A stretch of DNA of 10,708 nucleotides from Desulfobacteraceae bacterium (GTDB lineage: Bacteria; Desulfobacterota; Desulfobacteria; Desulfobacterales; Desulfosalsimonadaceae). The notes beneath the pieces are model-generated. The model was not told where the DNA came from and searched no databases. It saw only the letters and a program-made list of their open reading frames with translations. A program made the position numbers and the translations under genes. The number at the start of each line of letters is the position of its first letter. Position 1 is the stretch's first letter. This document shows, in pieces, positions 1-6,043 of the stretch. Location of the stretch: NCBI GenBank assembly GCA_024636355.1, contig JAGXHH010000122.1, forward strand, positions 1-10,708, written 5' to 3'.

Positions 1-473
1 CCCCCAATCTGAATACGCCCCTGGCCCTGACGACCATGCTGGCGACAACGACGCAAATTGGCATGTTTGGCGTATCGGTGGCCATTCACCCCACCTCGGT
101 CGAATACCAGCGGGCGGGCCTGGAAGATGAGACGCGGACGGGACTCATGTACTCTGTGCTCTATATGGTGGACGTTCCGGTTTCACGGCGATTGTCGCTT
201 TCGGGTCTGTTTAGCCTTGATTTTATGGACGATACCTATGCCGATACATGGTACGCGGTGGATCAACCAACCCTTGCCCTGGACAAGTTTGAAGCCGAAG
301 CCGGACTGCACAGCAGTATGATTGTGCTGGAAATCAACTACCGGATTTCGGATCGTGTCAGCCTGTCGGCGGTTGGGGGTAGCATGATTTTGATGGGTGA
401 TGCCAGGGATAGCCCCTTTACGGTCGAAATTGTTCAACGTCAAGTTATGCTGCAAGCGTTGTATCACTTCTGA
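1..473 (+). CDS. MipA/OmpV-like outer-membrane protein, C-terminal part
   Basis: The reading frame is open from base 3 to the TGA at 471-473, so the gene starts outside the window and the ATG at 36 is probably internal. The visible part is about 156 residues. Alternating hydrophobic and polar residues suggest beta strands. The chain contains MDDTYADTWYAV and, near the end, ARDSPF before the final LYHF, which fits the last strands of the MipA/OmpV family (typical pattern: DxxYxxTYFGV, then DSP, then a terminal YxF). A terminal aromatic residue is the usual signal for insertion into the outer membrane. MipA was named for binding MltA and the murein synthase PBP1B in E. coli, but most family members have no proven role, so none is assigned here. 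A second family member lies at 3353-4183 on the other strand. The family call is from pattern recognition only. Confidence 0.7.
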   Translation, partial: PNLNTPLALTTMLATTTQIGMFGVSVAIHPTSVEYQRAGLEDETRTGLMYSVLYMVDVPVSRRLSLSGLFSLDFMDDTYADTWYAVDQPTLALDKFEAEAGLHSSMIVLEINYRISDRVSLSAVGGSMILMGDARDSPFTVEIVQRQVMLQALYHF

Positions 474-570
474 TCAACTGTAACCGAAGATGTAGCGCAC
501 CTGCGTTGGATTAAATCGGCATGTACGCATTTAAACGTGTGCCGCAACTGAAATTGGAAAGGACTTAACG

Positions 571-1743
571 ATGACATCATTATTAAAAAGCCCCTGGATC
601 TACTTTCTGGCCACATTTCTGTGGACGTGGAGCCTGTGCGGCCTCTTAATTTTCAGCGACATGGGCGAGGCGTCGGCCCTGCCATTTATCATCTTGATTT
701 TAGCCATGATGGGGCCGGGTTTCACCGGGATCGGGTTCACCTGTCTGACCCGATCAAAAGATGAGATCCGCGCGTATTGGCAGCGGGTCATTGACGTCAG
801 ACGGCTGTCGATGTGCTGGTTGGCGATTGCCATCGGCTTGCCGTTTGCTCTTCAATTCATGGCCGGCGCGATTGACGGACTGGCTGGTGGCATCGGGTTG
901 CGCTGGGGGTCGGCGGCGAGCGCGTTTATCACCAACCCGGGCAGTCAAGTGTTAACCCTGTGTATCATCAGCCTGGTGCCGTTTTTTGAAGAACTGGGCT
1001 GGCGGGGCTATGCCCAGGACGTGTTGCAGGAAAAGCACAGCGCGTTAGTGGCCAGCCTGATTCTGGGAGTTGTTTGGTCGCTGTGGCATCTGCCGGCCTC
1101 GTTTATTCCCGGCACGTATCAGGCTGGACTCGGCATCGGAACACTGGGATTTTGGTTGCACTTCGCCGGGATTGTGGTCCTCAGCATCGTTGTCTCCTGG
1201 ATTTACATCAACACCAACCGCAGTATTTTAATCATGGTCATTATCCACGCCATGGTCAACCTGGCGGGCGAGTTGATTCAATTATCCGAGTTGGGCGAAA
1301 CGATTTTCACCTTTTGTTGGGTCTCGGCGGCGCTGGCAATTGCGTTGGGGTTTGGCAAGGAGATGCGCGTGCACCCGGAGAAGGCGGGCGATTTCCGCCG
1401 GCGTCACGTGGCCTTGTTGCTGCTGGTCGGCGTTTGCCTGTCGCTCACCGCACCAACTGCCGGTCAGGCGCAAGACCTGAAGACCCGTATTCAAACCGAG
1501 TTAGAAAATCTGTGTGATCAATACGGTTTTCCCGGGGCGACAGCAGCCTGCATCCTACCCGATGGCACGGTCGAAGTCGCCGCCACCGGGCCTGGCCGAT
1601 GTGGACGAGACCATCCCCATGTCCGCCGAATCGCGGATGTTGGCGGCAAGTATCGGCAAGACGTTTGTCAGCGCGACGGTGTTAGCCCTGGCGCACAACG
1701 GCGCGCCCGATCTCGACGCGCCCATTTCGACCTGGCTGGCTGA
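571..1743 (+). CDS. CPBP (CAAX-type) intramembrane protease, fused to start of a serine hydrolase
   Basis: Residues 1-265 form a multi-pass membrane protein with the CPBP (Abi/type II CAAX protease) motifs: EELGWR (E140, E141, R145), LWHLP (H173) and IIHAMVN (H226, N230). In this family these residues hold the metal and activate water within the membrane. Substrates range from prenylated proteins to bacteriocin-related peptides and cannot be told from sequence. The ATG at 571 has the purine-rich site GGAAAGGA at 556-563, seven bases upstream. There is no stop after the protease domain. The frame runs through a second hydrophobic segment like a signal peptide (ALLLLVGVCLSL, ending AGQA, about residues 280-300) and into the first 40 residues of a serine hydrolase, up to DGTVEVAATG. 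After about base 1590 the frame is shifted and the last 50 or so residues (rich in R, G and H) are meaningless. The protease part looks intact. Confidence 0.85.
   Translation: MTSLLKSPWIYFLATFLWTWSLCGLLIFSDMGEASALPFIILILAMMGPGFTGIGFTCLTRSKDEIRAYWQRVIDVRRLSMCWLAIAIGLPFALQFMAGAIDGLAGGIGLRWGSAASAFITNPGSQVLTLCIISLVPFFEELGWRGYAQDVLQEKHSALVASLILGVVWSLWHLPASFIPGTYQAGLGIGTLGFWLHFAGIVVLSIVVSWIYINTNRSILIMVIIHAMVNLAGELIQLSELGETIFTFCWVSAALAIALGFGKEMRVHPEKAGDFRRRHVALLLLVGVCLSLTAPTAGQAQDLKTRIQTELENLCDQYGFPGATAACILPDGTVEVAATGPGRCGRDHPHVRRIADVGGKYRQDVCQRDGVSPGAQRRARSRRAHFDLAG
1357..1371 (+). promoter_or_regulatory. possible internal ribosome-binding site and GTG start
   Basis: AAGGAG at 1357-1362 lies six bases before an in-frame GTG at 1369-1371, just after the CPBP domain and just before a signal-peptide-like stretch (HPEKAGDFRRRH, then ALLLLVGVCLSL, then AGQA). 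The hydrolase could therefore also be translated on its own as an exported protein. The site is visible; its use is inferred. The ATG at 1363 touches the AAGGAG and is too close to serve as the start. Confidence 0.4.
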
Positions 1744-2593
1744 TCGGCCCTGGTTTGATCGGCTGCCCAATCACGAGCAAATCACTTTGCGCCATCTGTT
1801 GACTCACACCTCCGGCCTGCCGAATCATGTGGAATCGGACGGTTTCGCTCGCGCCTTTGCCGAGCGCTGGTCGGATGCAGGGCGTCCATTCACGCCCGAG
1901 GAATTGATCGGCTTTGTGCTGGATCAACCGGCGCGCTTTTCGCCCGGCGAAGGCTGGTCATACACGGACACCGGTTACCTGCTGGTCGGGCTGATTATCG
2001 AGGAGGTGACCGGCCACACCTACTATGAAGAAGTCACCCGTCGTTTTCTCGACCCATTGGGCTTGACGTTGACCGGGGCATCAAATCAAATCGAATTGGT
2101 CAATCTCGCCACCGGCTACCTGGACGCGGATAATCCGTTTGGTCTGCCGCCCCAGACCACAACGCGTCCCGGCGTGATGGCCTGGCACCCCGGCCTGGAA
2201 TGGACGGGCGGCGGTCTGGTCAGCAACCCCCGCGATTTAGTCGTCTGGGCCAAAGCTCTTTTCGAAGGCGACGCGATGGCCGGCGATTATCTGACCACGC
2301 TTTTGCAATCGGCGCCGCTCAGCAGCGGTACCCGCTATGGCCTCGGCGTGGCGATTTACGAGGAGGGCCCTTTTGGTCAAACGTATGGCCATGGCGGCTG
2401 GATTCCGGGCTATTGCTCCAGCCTGCGCTATTATCCGCAGCACAAGGTGGGTATCGCTTTCCAGATCAACACGGACATCGGTGTCATGGATGGCGAGCCG
2501 TCGGCCGTTGATCAGGTCGAGCAGCGACTGGCAGATGTTATTATGACGGATTCCGGCAATGCTTCTAAAGCGTCTTATCAACACAAGAATTAG
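1514..2593 (+). CDS. serine hydrolase, class C beta-lactamase/DD-peptidase fold (frameshifted N-terminus)
   Basis: From about base 1592 this frame encodes a beta-lactamase-related serine hydrolase. The catalytic SxxK motif is SIGK at 1649-1660. The second motif is YTD (1961-1969, within YTDTGY), the Y-x-D variant of Y-x-N. The third is HGG at 2390-2398, in GHGGWIPGY. LRHLLTHTSGLP is also typical of the family. Members include DD-peptidases, esterases and amide hydrolases; no class is assigned. The ATG at 1514 is not the true start, because residues encoded before about 1590 in this frame are not hydrolase-like. The true N-terminus lies in the frame of the upstream CPBP gene (signal-like segment, then PDGTVEVAATG). 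Removing one base near 1588-1592 would join ATG to LADVDETIP and give a CPBP-hydrolase protein of about 673 residues. The protein ends at TAG 2591-2593, next to AGGAGG. Confidence 0.85.
   Translation: MINTVFPGRQQPASYPMARSKSPPPGLADVDETIPMSAESRMLAASIGKTFVSATVLALAHNGAPDLDAPISTWLADRPWFDRLPNHEQITLRHLLTHTSGLPNHVESDGFARAFAERWSDAGRPFTPEELIGFVLDQPARFSPGEGWSYTDTGYLLVGLIIEEVTGHTYYEEVTRRFLDPLGLTLTGASNQIELVNLATGYLDADNPFGLPPQTTTRPGVMAWHPGLEWTGGGLVSNPRDLVVWAKALFEGDAMAGDYLTTLLQSAPLSSGTRYGLGVAIYEEGPFGQTYGHGGWIPGYCSSLRYYPQHKVGIAFQINTDIGVMDGEPSAVDQVEQRLADVIMTDSGNASKASYQHKN
1588..1592 (+). other. single-base frameshift site in the CPBP-hydrolase gene
   Basis: The run GGGCC at 1588-1592 marks where family-like sequence passes from one frame (ending VEVAATG) to another (starting LADVDETIP). 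ACC GGC CTG GCC GAT would read T-G-L-A-D, so the run appears to hold one extra base. It may be a true mutation or a sequencing or assembly error in a G/C run. Confidence 0.75.
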
Positions 2594-2605
2594 GAGGTTC
2601 GTCAC

Positions 2606-2749
2606 ATGATGACACCTTTTAGTGAGGGCCGCCGGAATAAAAAAATTAAAGATTCAGATTCGAACCGACGAATAGTCACTTGGATTATGTACCTGAGATC
2701 AGCTATAGAAAGGAACAGGAATGACAGACAAGAAAGACCAGATGCCTGA
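2606..2749 (+). CDS. possible 47-residue basic peptide, unknown
   Basis: A short frame opens with two ATG codons (2606 and 2609) after a strong AGGAGG site at 2592-2597, eight bases before the first ATG. It encodes a basic, polar peptide beginning MMTPFSEGRRNKKIKDSDS and ends at TGA 2747-2749. It overlaps the first 29 bases of the next gene in another frame. The strong ribosome-binding site is the main support. There is no family I recognise, and the sequence after about base 2640 is AT-rich, unlike the hydrolase gene. It may be a leader peptide coupled to the 90-residue gene, the start of a gene lost by rearrangement, or chance. Confidence 0.3.
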   Translation: MMTPFSEGRRNKKIKDSDSNRRIVTWIMYLRSAIERNRNDRQERPDA

Positions 2750-2993
2750 TTTTGACGAACTGATGAAATGTGAAGATGAAGATTTTAAAAAAGAAATTGT
2801 TGAATGCCTGAAGCAGCTTTATCGAACTTACATCGAGACCCAGGAAAGGTATGACCAGAACATGAAGCTCATAGGTGAGGCGCTTCGACAGATCCTGGAG
2901 CCGGCTGAAAAAGTGATGGCGTCTTACAAGGATCTTGACGAGAGGGTCACGGCTTTAGCTAAAAAGCTGGGCGAGGGACTCACTCTCCATTGA
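2721..2993 (+). CDS. small acidic helical protein, unknown
   Basis: This encodes 90 residues starting MTDKKDQMPDFDELMKCEDE. The start has a purine-rich GAAAGGAACAGG upstream (about 2707-2718). The chain is charged, has no signal peptide or membrane segment, and looks almost wholly alpha-helical. From about residue 22 there is a heptad-like spread of hydrophobic residues (IVECLKQLYRTYIET, then LIGEALRQILEPAEKVM, then LDERVTALAKKL), which suggests a coiled coil or helical hairpin. It is probably cytoplasmic and self-associating or a partner of another protein. I recognise no family. It ends just before the oppositely oriented transposase relic, so it is the last + strand gene of the left block. 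Confidence 0.6.
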   Translation: MTDKKDQMPDFDELMKCEDEDFKKEIVECLKQLYRTYIETQERYDQNMKLIGEALRQILEPAEKVMASYKDLDERVTALAKKLGEGLTLH

Positions 2994-3026
2994 GAGCCTG
3001 TGCGCCGAGGGGACGCCCTTAGCTTC

Positions 3027-3356
3027 TTAACTTAAATCCAGCTCATACCCTTTCCGGTTTGCAATCTCCGCCCCGCGCCGGACCGATTTGCTTATCGCCG
3101 CCTCGGATATGTTGAACCGACGCGCCAGGCAAGCCTGGCTGAGCCCCAGTTCACGGACCGCCCAGTAACAGATCAAGCTCCGCGCAGTCACCAGGTGTTT
3201 GTATCTGCCCGGAGCCCAAACCTCCTCAACAGGCAGATCCAGAAGGCGGGCGACCTTTTCGGCAATGACGTCTACGTCCCATCCTTGCGCTCTAAAGGTG
3301 TATTGCCGAGCAATTGCCTCTTTGCTTTCAGACAGTGTCCGATTGACGATGCTCAG
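3027..3356 (-). pseudogene. C-terminal relic of a Y1 (REP-associated) transposase
   Basis: On the - strand about 110 codons are open, ending at TAA (3027-3029). They include ESKEAIARQYTFRAQGWD, then VARLLDLPVEEVWAPGRY, then VTARSLICYWAVRELGLS, a helix-turn-helix (ARRFNISEAAISKSVRRG) and a final KGYELDLS. The CYWAVRELG-to-HTH layout is typical of the DNA-binding tail of REP-associated tyrosine (IS200-like, Y1) transposases. The catalytic HUH and tyrosine part is absent, and the frame has no usable start. The homologous stretch begins where the mipA-like gene ends (its stop is 3353-3355), so the two overlap by a few bases. This is a dead fragment left by deletion or rearrangement. Family call is by pattern memory. 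Confidence 0.7.
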
Positions 3357-4183
3357 AAGTGGTAGAGCATAGCCAGCTCTACTTCCAACGCAAAGTCTTC
3401 ACGAGCAATGGGACTATCTTGCACATCGTTGCTATAGTACTCAAATTCCAGGCCGGATACGATTTGAATATGCTCGCTGACAAAGCGTCGATCGACAACG
3501 CGCAGGCCGGAGGAGCGGTATCCGCTATCCAAATCCGTCTCCGCAAGTCCGGATGTGGTAGCCTCTGATGGGCTAACTCCAAACTCTCTGTTCAGGTTGT
3601 TACTGTCACCAAATGTGGCATAGAGAAAAGCTTCTGTTCCACCGCCATCTTGGCGGGAACCAAACCGGTGCCCGGCAAAGATAAACCCCTTTGTACCGAA
3701 ATCGCTATCCCCCACAGAAATCCGAGTACCGACATAATTCCGCCACTCCCCATCAAAGGCATACCTCACCTCACCCGTACCCGTAAACTCATCATCCCTC
3801 TCATCAAGGCCGTCCAGCCTGCCGTCATCAGAATCATATTCTTCACGTTCACCGTCAAAACCCAAATCGACCTGGATGTACCATTGATCCATCTGGCGAG
3901 TCGTCCATGACAGTTCCAGTCCTTCCCAAGAGAAGAGGTGGTTTCCCGTTCTCCATTGGATGGCCCCGGCCGGATCCAGTTCGAATTCATATTCGTCCGA
4001 ACCAGCGTAGGCTGTTTCGTATTCAACCCCCAAGCCAAGAGCAATTCCCCAGCCAGAGCCCCGGGTGAAGTCCGGGGTAAACGGCAGGGGAAACAGGGGG
4101 GCCTCCTCATCAGCGTGCGCCGAGGTGAGACCGATGGCGATCATCGCCATTACGAGAGTAAAAACCAGTTTGCGACCCATCAT
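3353..4183 (-). CDS. MipA/OmpV-like outer-membrane protein
   Basis: This encodes 276 residues, a normal length for the MipA/OmpV family. It opens with a signal peptide (MMGRKLVFTLVMAMIAIGLT, then SAHA, cleavage before DEE). AAAGGAGGAAG lies about five bases before the ATG, so this start is well supported. The mature chain alternates short polar and aromatic stretches like a beta barrel. Typical family segments are GLGVEYETAYAGSDEYEFEL near the N-terminus, REFGVSPSEATTSGL in the second half, and QDSPIA before a terminal LYHF. Acidic loops (for example YDSDDGRLDGLDERDDE) probably face outside. It should be a barrel in the outer membrane. The exact role is unknown; family members are linked to murein synthesis, osmotic response or antibiotic sensitivity. 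Its stop overlaps the transposase relic, and the hemerythrin relic lies 53 bases upstream on the same strand. Confidence 0.8.
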   Translation of the reverse strand: MMGRKLVFTLVMAMIAIGLTSAHADEEAPLFPLPFTPDFTRGSGWGIALGLGVEYETAYAGSDEYEFELDPAGAIQWRTGNHLFSWEGLELSWTTRQMDQWYIQVDLGFDGEREEYDSDDGRLDGLDERDDEFTGTGEVRYAFDGEWRNYVGTRISVGDSDFGTKGFIFAGHRFGSRQDGGGTEAFLYATFGDSNNLNREFGVSPSEATTSGLAETDLDSGYRSSGLRVVDRRFVSEHIQIVSGLEFEYYSNDVQDSPIAREDFALEVELAMLYHF

Positions 4184-4236
4184 TACTTCCTCCTTTCAAT
4201 TGAACGTCTTAAGCGTACCGCACACTGCGTCATCCT

Positions 4237-4431
4237 CTATAGTTCGCCTGCCGCAGTGATACCATTTGAAAATGGCGCACTTTTTTCCTTTTTCACAACC
4301 AGTTCCTGCTTCAGCTGCAAAAACAGCTTCTCCCTCGTTTTTACGGCCCCATCCGAAGTCTCCTGGAGTTTTTCCAGAATGCTTTTGACTTCGTCATGAT
4401 CCTTTTCAAGCGCGTCAAAAAATTGATGTAT
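4237..4431 (-). pseudogene. hemerythrin-like (HHE) domain relic with ATA at the start position
   Basis: A 64-codon frame reads IHQFFDALEKDHDEVKSILE, then KLQETSDGAVKTREKLF, then LQLKQELVVKKEKSAPF, ending at TAG. The first half fits the first two helices of a hemerythrin/HHE protein (DALEKDHDEVK holds an early iron-binding His position; the REKLFLQLKQEL stretch normally leads to the next His). The expected H-x-x-x-E of the second helix is replaced by KKEKS and the chain stops before helices 3 and 4. The first codon is ATA, seven bases after a good GGAGG (4439-4443), where ATG would be expected. No ATG, GTG or TTG lies in frame nearby. Promoter-like elements and a dyad lie upstream. It looks like a once-expressed oxygen- or iron-binding protein now decayed. 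Confidence 0.6.
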
Positions 4432-4452
4432 TTTCCTGCCTCCGTTTTGCTT

Positions 4453-4480
4453 TTTATATTGTCCTTGTCCGCATGAACAA
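4453..4480 (-). promoter_or_regulatory. promoter-like -35/-10 pair for the hemerythrin relic
   Basis: On the - strand, TTGTTC (4475-4480) and TATAAA (4453-4458) are 16 bases apart, upstream of GGAGG and the relic's first codon. The -10 matches five of six consensus positions; the -35 is weak. Confidence 0.35.
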
Positions 4481-4483
4481 ATT

Positions 4484-4500
4484 TTAACCCGCCGGGTTAA
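4484..4500. promoter_or_regulatory. perfect 17-bp dyad, possible operator
   Basis: TTAACCCGCCGGGTTAA is a perfect inverted repeat: eight-base arms TTAACCCG and CGGGTTAA about a single C. It lies directly upstream of the promoter-like pair for the hemerythrin relic (- strand), a typical place for a dimeric regulator. The regulator is not identifiable in this window. Confidence 0.45.
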
Positions 4501-4602
4501 GCGTCCCTATGGGCAGATTCCCTTATTTGCCGGGAAACTGTTCTGTATTCTGTAGAATCGAACATGTTACACGGGAGTCGATGATACGGGTGCGCGATCT
4601 TC

Positions 4603-4740
4603 TTATATAGAAACATTTGCAAGAATAGAGGTCGAATCCTGATCGGAACGCGGGATGACACTGAATTCGCCATCTGTTTCGAGAACGATCGCTTCCACTT
4701 CAGACAGGCTTCCGAGCGATTTATTCCGCACGGCCTGCAT
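4603..4740 (-). pseudogene. C-terminal relic of a DUF421/YetF-like membrane protein
   Basis: A 45-codon frame from ATG (4738-4740) to TAA (4603-4605) reads MQAVRNKSLGSLSEVEAIVL, then ETDGEFSVIPRSD. The order VR-x5-GSLSEVEAxVLETDGEFSV fits the cytosolic C-terminal end of DUF421 (YetF-type) proteins. Those normally have about three N-terminal membrane helices and 150-230 residues, and that part is missing; an in-frame stop lies a short way upstream. With the hemerythrin and transposase relics it suggests a decayed - strand region. The function of DUF421 proteins is poorly known. Confidence 0.6.
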
Positions 4741-5032
4741 TATTATTCGCCTTGATTGATATATGGCTTATTCGGAAAGTTTCGATGGTTGTTCGGTATA
4801 TCCGCATGGAAGGGTTTTTCTCTTTTTTCGGAAAAAGCAGGATTCGATTCGCAAGCCATTGTCACGATCGGTGTTTGGGAAAAGCTGTGGTCTGGTTGGA
4901 TGAACGTCGAAAAGGGGTCTGCAGGGCATGGAATTCCGGCTGATCAGTGCCAGCCCCTGATGCCGCCCATGTTCGGTCGGGTTTTGAACCGGCGAAAGAA
5001 GCCGCGAGATCGGTTCGGTTGTGGCGGCCCGG
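4741..5032. other. gene-poor stretch, no feature recognised
   Basis: About 290 bases lie between the DUF421 relic and the end of the FAD oxidoreductase. Short open frames exist on the + strand (for example 4756-5061), but the translations are low-complexity in W, R and K, lack a ribosome-binding site and run into the oxidoreductase gene. I see no clear terminator, tRNA or recognisable remnant. Confidence 0.5.
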
Positions 5033-6043
5033 TTAAAAGGTCCTGCCGGTCAATTCCTTGAAAATCAGTTCGGCTGTGAAGATGCCGCCGGCGATACCCG
5101 GGCTGTTTTTGGTGGCCGACACATTGTAGAGGTTGGCGGGGCCGTATTCCTCCCGGATCGGGCCTTTTAAGATTTCATCGACTGACAGCCGCCGGCCGTA
5201 GGCATTGCCCCGTTCAGAACCGGTGTCCCGCTCGATGTCGATGGAGGATACGATTTCGGCAAACAGGAGTCGGTCTTTTATGCCGGGAAAGACGTTTCTG
5301 TCCAGGATAGTGACGACATCGTCGGCCAGTTTCTGCTTGAAAGCCCGGATCGCATCCGGCCCGTCGCGGTAAATCAGTTTTTCCTGGAAATAGTTGCCTG
5401 GGCAGAAAATAACCAGGGCGTCATCACAGCAATCTGCGCCTTTTCCGAAGCCGTTGGCTGTCGGGGAGCCGATGAAAAGCATTCGGGGAGGTGCCGTCAC
5501 GTCCGGATTGCTGTAATTGACCTCACAGCCGTCCTGCCACCAGTAGTTGCGGCCTTTCATTTCGGCAATCGATGTCAGGCCGCCCCGGACGCCGATGCAG
5601 CACGTCGGTATGCTGTGCGACGGGGTATAATCGAGCGGCTCCGGTTTCTCCGCAGTGTCCAGAAGACCGGCGGTCAACCGCGGGGAGATGTCGCTGAACA
5701 AAATGTCACAGGGATAGTTTGAGCCGTCCTCACAAACGGCGTGCGTCACAACGTTGTTACGGGTTTCCAGGCGGATCGCCTTTTTCCCGGTCAGGACAGC
5801 GCCGCCTGAATGTTCGATGACCGCGGCCAGGGAATCGAAAAAGTGATAAAATCCATACTTCGGATACCAGGCGCCCTCGTGGTAATTTCCGGTCCCCACG
5901 ATGTAGGCAATCGCGGACATGTCGGATTCGTTTTCGGCAAAAATGCCGCCGTGGCCATACAGAATACGGCGGAGCAGGGGGTTGATGCCGTACTGATCGA
6001 AAAACTCCTTTAGCGGCTGATAAATGGTCCGGCCGAGTTTGAT
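5033..6043 (-). pseudogene. phytoene-desaturase-like FAD oxidoreductase, C-terminal part after an in-frame stop
   Basis: This continues the frame of the gene at 6044-6700 after a single TAA. It resumes at once with IKLGRTIYQPLKEFFDQYGI and runs to GRTF and TAA (5033-5035). The first ATG available for separate translation is at 5920, which would drop about 40 conserved-looking residues and has no clear ribosome-binding site. The part holds the substrate-binding region (GAWYPKYGFYHFFDSLAAVI) and the C-terminal FAD-contacting segment (PANLYNVSATKNSPGIAGG), as in CrtI-type phytoene desaturases, carotenoid isomerases and retinol saturase-like enzymes. Alone it lacks the Rossmann fold and could not bind FAD. 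With the N-terminal part it would be one protein of about 555 residues. The substrate is unknown: carotenoid, other polyene or lipid are possible. Confidence 0.75.

Noticed and set aside
3938..4399. A 153-codon + strand frame
   Set aside because: It is opposite the well-supported mipA-like gene (signal peptide, strong ribosome-binding site) and the hemerythrin relic; no start signal or family features of its own.
4811..4850. CTTTTT-TCGG-AAAAAG hairpin as a terminator
   Set aside because: Only six A/T pairs and no gene that would end there on either strand.
4756..5061. A 101-codon + strand frame in the gap before the oxidoreductase
   Set aside because: No ribosome-binding site, unusual W/R/K-rich composition, and its end runs antisense into the oxidoreductase C-terminus.
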